Source: CAZYQW01 sp964649825 (lineage in GTDB: Bacteria; Planctomycetota; B15-G4; JADJEK01). Taken from it: a stretch of 38,366 nucleotides of DNA. The DNA is taken from assembly GCA_964649825.1 (NCBI GenBank), contig CAZYQW010000146.1, positions 1-38,366 on the forward strand, written 5' to 3'. The notes beneath the pieces are model-generated. The model was not told the origin of the DNA, ran no database searches, and saw only the letters and a program-made list of their open reading frames with translations. Of this stretch, positions 1 through 8,112 are shown piece by piece. Positions within the stretch are counted from its first letter, which is position 1. The number at the start of each line of letters is the position of its first letter. The translations under genes were made by a program, and so were the position numbers.

Positions 1-1
1 A

Positions 2-164
2 GGAGTGTGTCCGAGTATTCGCGCGGCATTCGACCGGCTGCGAAGCCCGGTGGACTTCGTCGCTCGTCGTCACCGTATCTTCTCCTGATATGGATCCTCC
101 TCGCTCCTCGCCACCGGGCTTCTCGCTCGGTCTCGGTGCTCCCGCAAATACTCGGACACACTCC
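2..164. repeat. Nested imperfect inverted repeat (about 163 bp)
   Basis: The outer arms, 2-19 and 147-164, are perfect 18-bp reverse complements. An inner pair, 42-53 and 111-122, is a perfect 12-bp inverted repeat. The sequence between the two pairs is only partly complementary. Transcribed RNA could fold into one long interrupted hairpin. It lies upstream of the lipoprotein start at 247 and may be the terminator of a gene left of the window, or a dispersed palindromic element. The outer arm shares a GGAG-GTGTCC-GAG core with the palindrome at the right end of the window. No transposase is visible. Confidence 0.7.
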
Positions 165-246
165 AAGCACGCCGATCCGACGGAACAGCGGGAACCGATC
201 GCGCGACGCGGCCGTTTCCTCGAGCGACCCGACACGGAGAACGCTC

Positions 247-1428
247 ATGCGCCTTCTGAACACCATCCTCGGCGGAGCGCTCCTGGCGGCGCTGACCGCG
301 TGCGCCAACTCGACCTATCGCATCGACCCCGACGGCGTGCCGTTGGCCGAGAGCATGAAGGACGGCGCGAAGGTCTCGTACCGCCTGTTTCCCGGCGGCG
401 ACGGTCCGCCGCGCATCCATCGCACGGCGAGGTCGGAGCGTCAGCAGGCGGAGTTCGACGTCGTCGTCACGTCGATCAACGCCGAGCTCGCGACGCGGCT
501 CGGTCTCCCCGCGTGGCAGGGCGTCTGGGTCGAGCGGCTCGGGAACAACTCGAGCGCCGCGAAGGCGGGCCTCGTGCGAGGCGACGTGATCCTCTCGCTC
601 AACGAACGCTCGATCGTCAGCCACGCCCAGTTCCAGGAGATCCTCGCCGAGGTGCTCCGGCCGGGCGAGCCGCTGCGGACGGAGATCCTCCGCGAGACCA
701 CGCCCGCCGCCACGGCGCCGCGGCAACGCCTCCTCATGACGATCGTCCCGGACACGAAGACCGTGCCCGAGACGACGACCGACGCCTTCACGCTCGAGTC
801 GTCCGCCGGGGTTCAACGCTTGACCGGGATGCAGGTCGCGTCGGTCTCCGCCGAGCTCGCCCGCGAGATCTACGGCGTCGACGAGGCATTGACGATCGTG
901 TCCGGCGTGGTGACCGGCTCGCCCGCGTACCTGGCCGGCTTCCGCGGCGGCGATCGGGTCGTCGCCGTCGACGGCGTCGGTGGAGCCACGCTGGCCGACG
1001 TGCGGCGCGCCGTGACGGCGCGCGCCGGCGGCCTCGCCGCCGGCCACGATCTGGCCGATCTTCCGGCCGTCAACGTGAGTCCCGTCGACCCGCGCGATGA
1101 TGAAATCACGGTGGATGTGGTCGGCCCCCTCGGCGTGCACCGCGCCGCGCTCTCCGTCGAGGACGACGTGAACGAGAGCGTCGACTTCCACTTCCCGATC
1201 CTCTTCGACTACGAGGCGGACGTCGACTCCACGGAATGGTCGTTCCTCGACTTCATCTTCCAGTTCGGCGCGAACTACCAGGGACGCTATCTCTCGTCCC
1301 CCACGCGAGCCCCGGCGTCGGCGTCCGAGCTCTCGCTGTTCCCGTTCGGGATGTTCGAGTTCGAGTCGCGCCCCACGTACAACCGCTACACGTTCCTCTG
1401 GCTGATCACGTTCAAGACGCGCGGCTAG
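247..1428 (+). CDS. Lipoprotein with two PDZ domains
   Basis: A 393-residue protein. The start at 247 is preferred because GGAG lies 7 nt upstream and the first residues form a lipoprotein signal with lipobox L16-T-A-C19; the frame stays open further upstream but reads as basic low-complexity sequence through the inverted repeat. Residues about 70-150 and 185-270 look like two PDZ domains, each with the G-D-x-I/V-L/V-x-V/L-(D/N) pattern after an A-G-L/F turn. No protease triad is present, so it is not an HtrA enzyme. The last ~100 residues (aromatic and acidic) match nothing I know. Likely a membrane-anchored peptide-binding protein of the cell envelope; partner unknown. Confidence 0.8.
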   Translation: MRLLNTILGGALLAALTACANSTYRIDPDGVPLAESMKDGAKVSYRLFPGGDGPPRIHRTARSERQQAEFDVVVTSINAELATRLGLPAWQGVWVERLGNNSSAAKAGLVRGDVILSLNERSIVSHAQFQEILAEVLRPGEPLRTEILRETTPAATAPRQRLLMTIVPDTKTVPETTTDAFTLESSAGVQRLTGMQVASVSAELAREIYGVDEALTIVSGVVTGSPAYLAGFRGGDRVVAVDGVGGATLADVRRAVTARAGGLAAGHDLADLPAVNVSPVDPRDDEITVDVVGPLGVHRAALSVEDDVNESVDFHFPILFDYEADVDSTEWSFLDFIFQFGANYQGRYLSSPTRAPASASELSLFPFGMFEFESRPTYNRYTFLWLITFKTRG

Positions 1429-1622
1429 CAGCCCGTGGTGAAAGTGCCTTCGAAGCGAGGCGAGGTCATCGCGACCGAGATCGAGGCGCAGGACCGCATG
1501 CGTACTGCCCTGTACGTCGAGGATCCTGCAACGAAGAGATCGGTCGCGAGGGCCCGCCGCAGCCGGAATGACTCTCACCACGGGCGGCTAGAGCCTCGTC
1601 GCCGGCGGGCTAAGATGTCCGC

Positions 1623-2945
1623 ATGCTCGAAGCCGCGCTTTGCACCTTGTTCCTCCTCCAGTCGTCCGCCGACTTCGAGGAGACGGAGAGACACGGGATC
1701 TCGCTGAAGAGCGACGTCGACGACGCCGACCGCGACGCGTTGTTCGACCTGGCGGCCGCGCCGCGCGTCGCGGCCGTGGAGCTGCTCGACCGCCTCGAGA
1801 TCCATCGCCATGCCGAACGGCGCCTGCGCCTGCGGATCTTCGCCGACGAGGCGGGTTTCGAGGACTATCGCCGCCGCACGCGCGACTCGTTCACGAACGT
1901 CGACACGCTGTCGTTCTACAACGACCGCGACCACGAGGTCGTCTGCGCGTGGCGCAACGGCATCGACGAGGCGAAGGCGCAGGTTCGCCGCCAGTGCGCA
2001 CGCCACGTCCTGCTCGACCATGGCCAGAACCCGCCGCTATGGTTCCTCGAAGGGTTCGCCGCGTACTTCGAGGGCTGGCACTCCGACCCGTTCGGCGATC
2101 CGATGCACTTCCAGAACGAGGCGCGCCTCTCGGTGATCCGCCAGGCCCTGGAGCGCGAGGTCACGTGCCCGCTCTTCGAGCTGATGGACATGCAGGCGGT
2201 CCAGTACTACGGGCTCTGGGGCGCCGAGTCGTCGAAGTGGTCGCGCAGCACCCTCTACGCGCAGTCGTGGTCGCTCTTCGACTACCTGCTCCACGCGCCG
2301 GATCCCGACGATCAGGAGGTGCTGCGCAAGGTCGCGGAACGCGTCGACACCGGGCGCTGGGATCAAGGCTGGTTCGAGCAGCGCCTCGCCGCGCTCGAGC
2401 CGCGCTGGCGCGAGTTCGTGGCGGACGACGCCGCGCAGCGTCGCGTCGCCGATCTCGTGTCCGCGGCGTGGGATTCGCTGTACGACGACGACCCGCACCG
2501 GGGGCTGGGCTTCGCCGCGGCGGCTCTCGAGCTCGCGCCCGACCTCCTCAGCGCCAGGCGCGCGTACGCGCGGGCCTTGTTCGGAACCGGAGAGTTCGCG
2601 GCGGCGGGCGACGCGTTCGAGGACTACTCGACGCGGCGGCCGGGGGACTACGACGCACTGCTGAGCGCGGCGGTCTGCCGGCTCCGTCTGGTCGAGGAGA
2701 CCGGCGGCCGCGACGACGCCGAGCGTGCAATCGCGTCGGCCCGCCGCGCCGCGGGTTCGGCCGCGCGCGACGACCGCGCCCGCGCGCTCTCGGTGGGCGC
2801 CGACGCGGCGGACGCGATCTCCGACACCAAGCTCGCGCTCAGGCTCGTTCGCGAGGCGCTCAAGGTGAAAGGGATCTCGGGCGACCTCCGCGTGACGCTC
2901 CGCCAACGCGAGGCAAGCCTCGTCAAGGTGGCGACGACGCGCTGA
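1623..2945 (+). CDS. DUF1570-like (peptidase MA-type) protein with TPR-like C-terminus
   Basis: A 440-residue protein with a short hydrophobic N-terminus (residues 1-15) that may be a signal peptide. Residues about 120-150 match the zinc-peptidase-like core of DUF1570/peptidase MA proteins, including the downstream P-x-W-F-L-E-G-F-A-x-Y-F-E block. Where that family usually has HExxH, this protein has Q124-C-A-R-H128, so the first zinc histidine and the catalytic glutamate are missing; the distal glutamate E143 is kept. Residues about 290-430 are alanine-rich helical pairs resembling tetratricopeptide repeats. I infer an exported, probably non-catalytic, protein. There is no clear Shine-Dalgarno sequence before the ATG, so the start is less sure than the frame. 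Confidence 0.7.
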   Translation: MLEAALCTLFLLQSSADFEETERHGISLKSDVDDADRDALFDLAAAPRVAAVELLDRLEIHRHAERRLRLRIFADEAGFEDYRRRTRDSFTNVDTLSFYNDRDHEVVCAWRNGIDEAKAQVRRQCARHVLLDHGQNPPLWFLEGFAAYFEGWHSDPFGDPMHFQNEARLSVIRQALEREVTCPLFELMDMQAVQYYGLWGAESSKWSRSTLYAQSWSLFDYLLHAPDPDDQEVLRKVAERVDTGRWDQGWFEQRLAALEPRWREFVADDAAQRRVADLVSAAWDSLYDDDPHRGLGFAAAALELAPDLLSARRAYARALFGTGEFAAAGDAFEDYSTRRPGDYDALLSAAVCRLRLVEETGGRDDAERAIASARRAAGSAARDDRARALSVGADAADAISDTKLALRLVREALKVKGISGDLRVTLRQREASLVKVATTR

Positions 2946-2994
2946 TCGCGTCCGCCGGCGTCCTCGCCCGACCGCATCACGCGGACGGCTCGAG

Positions 2995-3369
2995 TCAGGC
3001 CGTGTTCGTGCCCAGGACGTCGCCGCGCACCGACTCCGCGATGGCCGCCACCTGTGCGATGTCCTCCGCCGCGACGCCCGCGTCCTGAAGCGTCTCACCG
3101 AGCAGCTCCAAGACCGCGTCGAAGTGGGTGTCGTCCAGGCCGTCGCCGACGAGCGCGGCGTGCGCCGCGCGCATGTCCTTTCCGCCGTACTTCGTGGGCC
3201 CACCGAACACCATCGTCAGGAACGCGCGCTGCTTCCCCTTCTGTTGCGCCATGTCGACGCCGGAGAAGAACCTCTCGATCCGCGGGTCGGCGAGGACGCG
3301 GTCGTAGAAGCGGTCCACGACGAGGAAGACGGCGTCCCTTCCGCCGAGCCGTTCGTACAACGTGGGCAT
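2995..3369 (-). CDS. glbN: Group I truncated haemoglobin
   Basis: A 124-residue protein with the 2-on-2 globin pattern: the N-terminal LYERLGG, the B-helix F21-Y22 pair (Tyr B10 contacts bound ligand in trHbN), the FFSGVDM stretch, the GG loop before the F helix, and the proximal haem histidine H70. Start chosen at the internal ATG because GGAG sits just upstream; a TTG four codons earlier (3381) overlaps that GGAG. Family role: binding O2/NO and, for trHbN, NO dioxygenation to nitrate. It diverges from an nsrR-like gene and an NsrR-type operator lies 20 nt upstream of its ATG, so induction by nitric oxide is strongly suggested. Confidence 0.9.
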   Translation of the reverse strand: MPTLYERLGGRDAVFLVVDRFYDRVLADPRIERFFSGVDMAQQKGKQRAFLTMVFGGPTKYGGKDMRAAHAALVGDGLDDTHFDAVLELLGETLQDAGVAAEDIAQVAAIAESVRGDVLGTNTA

Positions 3370-3388
3370 GGGGTGCTCCAAGTCACTA

Positions 3389-3411
3389 AAGATGTATCAG
3401 TGATGCATCTT
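3389..3411. promoter_or_regulatory. NsrR-type operator
   Basis: A 23-bp near-perfect palindrome: left half AAGATGTAT, 5-bp centre, right half ATGCATCTT. The halves differ from perfect symmetry at one base. Length, spacing and sequence match the established NsrR site (AAGATGCAT-type half sites, 23 bp overall). It sits in the 106-bp divergent gap between the truncated haemoglobin and nsrR, 20 nt from the globin ATG, where a bound repressor would block the globin promoter and could also autoregulate nsrR. Confidence 0.88.
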
Positions 3412-3444
3412 ATCGACCTTCGACTCCGGCCGACTCGAATCCTC

Positions 3445-3450
3445 TAGAAT
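3445..3450 (+). promoter_or_regulatory. Possible -10 element for nsrR
   Basis: The hexamer TAGAAT lies 25 nt upstream of the nsrR ATG and differs from TATAAT at one base. I see no convincing -35 hexamer at normal spacing, so this is a weak call. Confidence 0.35.
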
Positions 3451-3475
3451 CGCGCGGGCCAAAGATGAACCTGAG

Positions 3476-3904
3476 ATGAACCTGACGCGATACACCGACT
3501 ATTCGCTGCGCGTGCTGATCTACGTGGGCCTGCGAGCCCCGGAACGGGTCTCGATCCAGCGCATCAGCGAGGTGTTCAGGGTCTCGCGCAACCACCTCAT
3601 GAAGGTCGTCCAGGATCTCGCGCGCCTCGGCTTCGTGGAGACGGCCCGTGGACGGATGGGAGGCGTCAGGCTCGCGCGAGACCCGGAACAGATCACGGTC
3701 GGCGAGGTGGTGCGGTGCACGGAGCGTTTCGACCTCGTCGAGTGCTTCGACCGCGAGCACGACCACTGCGTGATCACCCCCGCCTGTCGCCTCAAGGGCG
3801 CGCTCGGCGACGCCGGCCGGAAGTTCCTCGAGACTCTGGACGGCTACACGCTGGCCGACATGCTGCGTCCGAAATCGCGCCTCGCCGAGCTCCTCGAGAG
3901 GTAG
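3476..3904 (+). CDS. nsrR: Rrf2-family nitric-oxide-sensing repressor NsrR
   Basis: A 142-residue protein opening with MNLTRYTDYSLRVL, the Rrf2 winged-helix start, with D8 at the position that ligates the cluster in Streptomyces NsrR. Three cysteines, C90, C98 and C104, lie in the Fe-S loop, and the stretch around HCVITPACRLK followed by GYTLADM is typical of NsrR rather than IscR. Known role: an [Fe-S] repressor that lets go of DNA when nitrosylated. The operator just upstream matches NsrR specificity, so sensor, site and NO-detoxifying target are together. The sequence ATGAACCTGA occurs twice here (3465 and 3476); only the second is in frame. Confidence 0.92.
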   Translation: MNLTRYTDYSLRVLIYVGLRAPERVSIQRISEVFRVSRNHLMKVVQDLARLGFVETARGRMGGVRLARDPEQITVGEVVRCTERFDLVECFDREHDHCVITPACRLKGALGDAGRKFLETLDGYTLADMLRPKSRLAELLER

Positions 3905-3929
3905 AGTTCCGCGAAACGGAGACGACGTC

Positions 3930-4763
3930 GTGAAGAAACTGCTGTTCCTCCTCCTCCTGATCGTGATCCTCGTACCGATCGGCATCGGCATGTTCGCGGG
4001 CAAAGCCCTCGAGAAAGGGATCGAGACCGGCGGCACGTGGGCGTTCGGGACGGACACCACTCTCGAAGGCGCGTCGCTCTCCATCCTCGACGGCTCGGTT
4101 GGACTCGACGAGCTCCGGGTCCGGAACCCGGGCGGATTCGACGCGACCGACGCGATCCGGGTCGGCGGGTTCAGCCTCGAGACGCAGATCGGCTCGTTGC
4201 TGTCGGACGTGATCGAAGTGGACGCGATCGAGATCGACGGTCCGGAGATCACCGTCGAGATGACGACGTCCGGCACGAACCTCGGCGCCTTGCTCGACCA
4301 CCTCGATCAGCGCGCCAAGTCGCTCGGCTCCGGGCAGCCGGCGCCCGACGAGAAGGAGGGCGCCGAGGCGCCGTCCAAGAAGCTCCACGTCGGCCGGGTG
4401 ACGATCACGAACGCGAAGCTCCACCTGCGTCAGTCGGTGCTCCTCTCGATCGCTCGGACCGTCGACCTCCCGAAGCTCGAGCTCCTCGATCTCGGCGGCG
4501 GCCAGGCGCTCACTCTGCCCGAGCTGCTCGAGAAGATCCTCGGCGCCATCATGGACGCGGCGGCCAAGAGCGGCGGGCTCCCGGCCGAGCTCGCGAACGT
4601 CTTCCAGAAGGAGACGGCGCTCGCCGCCCTCGAGGACGTGAAGAAGGGCCTGGAGAAGATGGGCGAGGACGCGAAGAAGAAAGTCGAAGGCGAGCTCGAT
4701 GACTTGAAGGAGGGCCTCGGCGGCCTGCTCGGCGGGGACAAGAAGAAGAAAAAGGACGGGTAG
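3930..4763 (+). CDS. AsmA-like membrane-anchored protein
   Basis: A 277-residue protein with a GTG start and GGAG 9 nt upstream, 25 bp after nsrR on the same strand, so possibly cotranscribed. Residues 3-24 form one N-terminal membrane helix. Residues about 40-170 have the beta-rich pattern of AsmA/DUF748 proteins (I-E-V-D-A-I-E-I-D-G-P-E-I strand repeats, then a second set V-G-R-V-T-I-T-N-A-K-L). The C-terminal ~70 residues are charged helix ending in a lysine run. AsmA relatives act at the cell envelope, probably in lipid transport; this short version has only one AsmA-like unit. Role inferred. Confidence 0.65.
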   Translation: MKKLLFLLLLIVILVPIGIGMFAGKALEKGIETGGTWAFGTDTTLEGASLSILDGSVGLDELRVRNPGGFDATDAIRVGGFSLETQIGSLLSDVIEVDAIEIDGPEITVEMTTSGTNLGALLDHLDQRAKSLGSGQPAPDEKEGAEAPSKKLHVGRVTITNAKLHLRQSVLLSIARTVDLPKLELLDLGGGQALTLPELLEKILGAIMDAAAKSGGLPAELANVFQKETALAALEDVKKGLEKMGEDAKKKVEGELDDLKEGLGGLLGGDKKKKKDG

Positions 4764-4793
4764 GGACTCGTCGATCCGAGTGATCCGCGAGAC

Positions 4794-5645
4794 CTACCGG
4801 ATGACGTCGGACCTCGCGTAGCCGCGGTCGCTGAAGAAGCTCCGGAGCGTGGTGTCGCGGATGATCGTTCCGTCTCGGGTCGCGTCCCGCACGCGCTCGG
4901 GAGCCAGCGAGATCCCGCGATAGAAGTCGTCGAACGTTCCGTCGAGCAGCCGACCGTAGAGGTAGCGGACGACCTTGCTCGCCCCACTCCCCGTGCCGTG
5001 GCTTCGCCCGCGGGCCTCTCCGAGCGTACGCACCTTCTCACGCGCCTGCTCGAGCGCGCGGAACGGGTAGTGGTAGACGGTGAACGGCGCCGGGCGCAGG
5101 ACGGGACCGAGGCGGCCCGACGTGACGCGATGGCTTCCCTCGCCGACGCGAACGTCCGGGGCCGGGCGATGGCACGTCTTGCCGGGCAGCGATCTCCCCA
5201 GGAAGTTGCGGGCCTTTCGCTCGCGGTACACGAGCCGGTCGATGAACCAGCCGGACTCGTCGACGGTCGGGAGCATGTTCACCCGCCGCGCCCACGCCGC
5301 GCCGTACGCGGCGGGAATCATCGAGAACGCCGCCGGCAGGTCGCCGGCGTGCGGCATCCAGAACTCGTCCGCGTCGTTGTGGATCAGCCAGTCGGGGGCG
5401 AGTCGTTGGGCCGCGAAGCGAGCCATGCGGGTGACCCACTCGCCCTGCCGCATGTCGCGCCCCGGCTCATCGATCAGATGGACTTCGTGCTCTCGAGCGA
5501 ACGTCTTGACGACCTCGCGTGAACGATCGGAAGAGTCGTTGTCGGTGACGACGAACGCGTCCACCCCCTGCTCGCGGTGGTACCACAGGTTCTCGTGGAG
5601 CATGGTCTCCTCGTCGCGGACGAGGAGCGTCATGACGATGCGCAT
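4794..5645 (-). CDS. Family-2-type glycosyltransferase
   Basis: A 283-residue protein. Start chosen at the ATG opening MRIVMTLLVRDEE, the usual beginning of this GT-A subfamily (Glyco_tranf_2_4/GT92-like); upstream residues are arginine-rich and unlike the family. Residues 34-43 (VTDNDSSDRS) and the DxD-type metal site D91-A-D93 followed by EFW support nucleotide-sugar binding. No signal peptide or membrane helix, so it probably acts in the cytoplasm on a surface glycan or lipid. It faces away from the protease gene and stands alone, so its substrate cannot be inferred. Confidence 0.8.
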   Translation of the reverse strand: MRIVMTLLVRDEETMLHENLWYHREQGVDAFVVTDNDSSDRSREVVKTFAREHEVHLIDEPGRDMRQGEWVTRMARFAAQRLAPDWLIHNDADEFWMPHAGDLPAAFSMIPAAYGAAWARRVNMLPTVDESGWFIDRLVYRERKARNFLGRSLPGKTCHRPAPDVRVGEGSHRVTSGRLGPVLRPAPFTVYHYPFRALEQAREKVRTLGEARGRSHGTGSGASKVVRYLYGRLLDGTFDDFYRGISLAPERVRDATRDGTIIRDTTLRSFFSDRGYARSDVIR

Positions 5646-5850
5646 TCCGAGGGATCGTAGCCGAACGGTCCGCCGCCTCCTACATCCCGTGACCCTCGGC
5701 GGTACCAAGCCAGGTCACGACGACCGCTGGACGGACATGAACGGAGTTTCACGGAAACGGCGGCGCGGCCTGCGTAACTGGGGAGACAGAAACGAAGTCT
5801 CGAGGTCCGCGCTTCCATCGACGCTCCCTCGAATCCTGGAGGCAACACGA

Positions 5851-7272
5851 ATGAAGCTCTTCCATCGATCGATCCTTCCGCTTGGGATCCTCGCCGCCAC
5901 GCTCGGGGGCGGCGTGCTCGCGTTCGAACGTAAACCGGCGCCTCCCCCGGCCGAGAGCATGCGCGCCGCGAACGATCTGTCCACGGCGTTTCGCTACGCG
6001 AGCCGAGCCGTGGGCCCCGCGGTGGTCAAGGTGACCTCGGTCCAGCGGGCGCCGGCGGTCCAGGCCGGCGGTCAGAACGTGCCGTTCGGGCTTCCGTTCT
6101 TCTTCCGTGGCCCCGGCGGCCCGGGCGGCGACCAGAACGGCTTCGAGCGACGCGGCCAGGGGACCGGCTTCGTCATCGACGAGCACGGCACGATCGTGAC
6201 CAACAACCACGTCGTCCGCGGCGCGGACACGGTCACCGTCGAGACATCCGACGGGCGCACGTACACGGCGAAGGTGGTCGGCACCGACGCCCGCACCGAC
6301 CTCGCTGTGATCGCGGTGGAGGGCGACGGGCTGGAGGTTGCGCGGCTCGGCGATTCCGACTCCATCGAAGTCGGCGACTGGGTCATCGCGGTCGGCACGC
6401 CGCTCGGCCTCGATCAGACGGTCACGGCCGGCATCGTCAGCGCGAAGAGCCGTCGCGACGTCGGGATCACCGACTTCGAGGACTTCATCCAGACCGACGC
6501 CGCGATCAACCCGGGCAACTCGGGTGGTCCGCTCGTCAACCTGAACGGCGAGGTGATCGGCGTGAACACGGCGATCGCCTCGCAAAACGGCGGCAACGTG
6601 GGCATCGGGTTCGCGATCCCGATCAATCTCGCGCGGTCGATCGTGGACCAGCTCCGCGACCACGGGGCCGTTCGTCGCGGCATGCTCGGCGTGACGATCC
6701 AGCCCCTGACCGACGAGCTCGCGCGGTCGTTCGGCTTCGACGGCGAGGGCGTGCTCGTGGGTGACGTCGTCCGCGACGGCCCCGCCGCCGGCGCGGGCAT
6801 CGAGGCGGGCGACATCGTGGTGAGCCTCGACGGCAAAGGGGTCGTCGACCACCACGACCTGCGGACGCGGATCGCCGAGCGGAAGCCCGGCGACGACGTC
6901 AAGGTGGCCGTGGTGCGCGACGGCGAGCAGAAGGAATTCCACGTGACGCTCGGGTCGCTCGATGGCTCGGGAGACGGCGGGTCGCTCGCGAACCCCTCGG
7001 CGCCCAAGCTCGGGCTCACCGTCGAGACGCTGCCCCCCGCGATCTCGAAGCGCAACGGCGGGCTGACCGGCGTGATCGTGAAGCACGTTCAGCCGGGCGG
7101 CGCGGCGGCCGAGGCCGGCCTGCGGCCGGGTGACGTCATCACGAGGATCGACGGCACGGACGTCACGTCCATCGCCGACGCGAAGGCACTCATGAATGGC
7201 ACCGACCAGGGAATCCGATTGAGGGTGTGGCGAGACGGGCAGTTCCGTTTCGTCTTCTTGAAGAGCCGTTGA
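5851..7272 (+). CDS. htrA: HtrA/Deg-family periplasmic serine protease
   Basis: A 473-residue protein starting at the ATG 8 nt after GGAGG. Residues 1-24 are a hydrophobic signal or anchor. The trypsin-like domain (about 45-265) carries the full triad: H120 in TNNHVV, D150 in RTDLAV and S224 in GNSGGP. Two PDZ domains follow (about 270-370 and 385-473). A Gly/Pro/Phe-rich insert at 73-100 sits where Deg proteases have their LA loop. Known role: degradation or chaperoning of misfolded envelope proteins. A two-component system begins 162 bp downstream on the same strand, suggesting an envelope-stress unit. Confidence 0.93.
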   Translation: MKLFHRSILPLGILAATLGGGVLAFERKPAPPPAESMRAANDLSTAFRYASRAVGPAVVKVTSVQRAPAVQAGGQNVPFGLPFFFRGPGGPGGDQNGFERRGQGTGFVIDEHGTIVTNNHVVRGADTVTVETSDGRTYTAKVVGTDARTDLAVIAVEGDGLEVARLGDSDSIEVGDWVIAVGTPLGLDQTVTAGIVSAKSRRDVGITDFEDFIQTDAAINPGNSGGPLVNLNGEVIGVNTAIASQNGGNVGIGFAIPINLARSIVDQLRDHGAVRRGMLGVTIQPLTDELARSFGFDGEGVLVGDVVRDGPAAGAGIEAGDIVVSLDGKGVVDHHDLRTRIAERKPGDDVKVAVVRDGEQKEFHVTLGSLDGSGDGGSLANPSAPKLGLTVETLPPAISKRNGGLTGVIVKHVQPGGAAAEAGLRPGDVITRIDGTDVTSIADAKALMNGTDQGIRLRVWRDGQFRFVFLKSR

Positions 7273-7434
7273 CTCTCGAAACGACTCCCTGGGACAGGTC
7301 CGTGCGGGGCCGAGCCGGCTTGGCTTGGTCCCGCTCTTCGCGTCCCGAGGACGGGCCGGAGCGGCAGGATCGAGGTCCGTCGTCGGCGCCGCGACGCTAC
7401 GATCGGCGCGGTGGGGAGCCGAGCCAGGAGCCAG

Positions 7435-8112
7435 ATGAGAGTCCTCATCATCGAAGATGATCCGGTCACCGCGGACTCGATCCAGGCCGCCCTCGCGCGC
7501 AGCGGGCACGAGGCCGTGACGGTGGGCGACGGCGAGGAGGGGCTCGAGCGCGCGCGGAGCGGATCGTTCGACGTCCTGATCGTCGACCGGATGCTGCCGC
7601 GACGCGACGGACTCTCCATCATCGAGTCGTTGCGCGCGGGCGGCGACACGACGCCGGCGTTGGTCCTCTCCGCGCTCGGAGAGGTCGATGATCGGGTCGA
7701 AGGGCTCCGACGCGGCGGCGACGACTACCTCGCGAAACCGTTCGCGTTCGCCGAGCTGGAGGCCCGCGTCGAGATCCTCGCGCGACGCGGCCGCGCATCG
7801 GCGGCCAGCACGCGCATGTCGGTCGACGATCTCGAGCTCGACAAGATCACCCGCCGCGTCACCCGCACCGGCCGACAGATCGACCTCAAGCCGCGCGAGT
7901 ACCTTCTGCTCGAGTACCTCATGGAGAACGTGGGGACGGTCGTCACGCGCGCGATGATCCTCGAGGCGGTCTGGGGCATCCGCTTCGACCCCCAGACGAA
8001 CCTCATCGACGTCCACGTGAGCCGGCTGCGCCGCAAGATCGATCAGCACGGGGAACCGTTGATCCACACCGTGCGCGGCGCGGGCTACGTGCTGCGGGGC
8101 GGCTCGCCGTGA
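7435..8112 (+). CDS. OmpR/PhoB-family response regulator
   Basis: A 225-residue protein, start supported by AGGAG 4 nt upstream and the canonical opening MRVLIIEDD. Receiver domain about 1-115 with acidic pocket E7-D8-D9, phospho-acceptor D51 in LIVDRMLP, and the conserved lysine in LAKPF. The C-terminal winged helix (about 130-225) has the recognition-helix motif NLIDVHVSRLRRKID. Its stop overlaps the start of the kinase gene (GTGA), so the pair is translationally coupled. With htrA upstream, a CpxR-like envelope-stress role is a reasonable but unproven guess. Confidence 0.93.
   Translation: MRVLIIEDDPVTADSIQAALARSGHEAVTVGDGEEGLERARSGSFDVLIVDRMLPRRDGLSIIESLRAGGDTTPALVLSALGEVDDRVEGLRRGGDDYLAKPFAFAELEARVEILARRGRASAASTRMSVDDLELDKITRRVTRTGRQIDLKPREYLLLEYLMENVGTVVTRAMILEAVWGIRFDPQTNLIDVHVSRLRRKIDQHGEPLIHTVRGAGYVLRGGSP

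Noticed and set aside
247..1428. HtrA-like protease for the first gene
   Set aside because: It has PDZ domains but no His-Asp-Ser triad or G-N-S-G-G motif.
1429..1622. A short open frame between the first two genes
   Set aside because: No ribosome site, basic composition, and the frame runs on into the next gene in a different phase; nothing supports coding.
2948..2989. Hairpin between the convergent DUF1570-like and globin genes
   Set aside because: Only about 7 bp of stem with a ~25-nt loop and no T tract; too weak to call.
5749..8067. A very long open frame antisense to htrA and the response regulator
   Set aside because: It is Arg/Asp/His/Val-rich with no motif, and the opposite strand encodes proteins with intact catalytic motifs. 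Long antisense frames are expected at this GC content.
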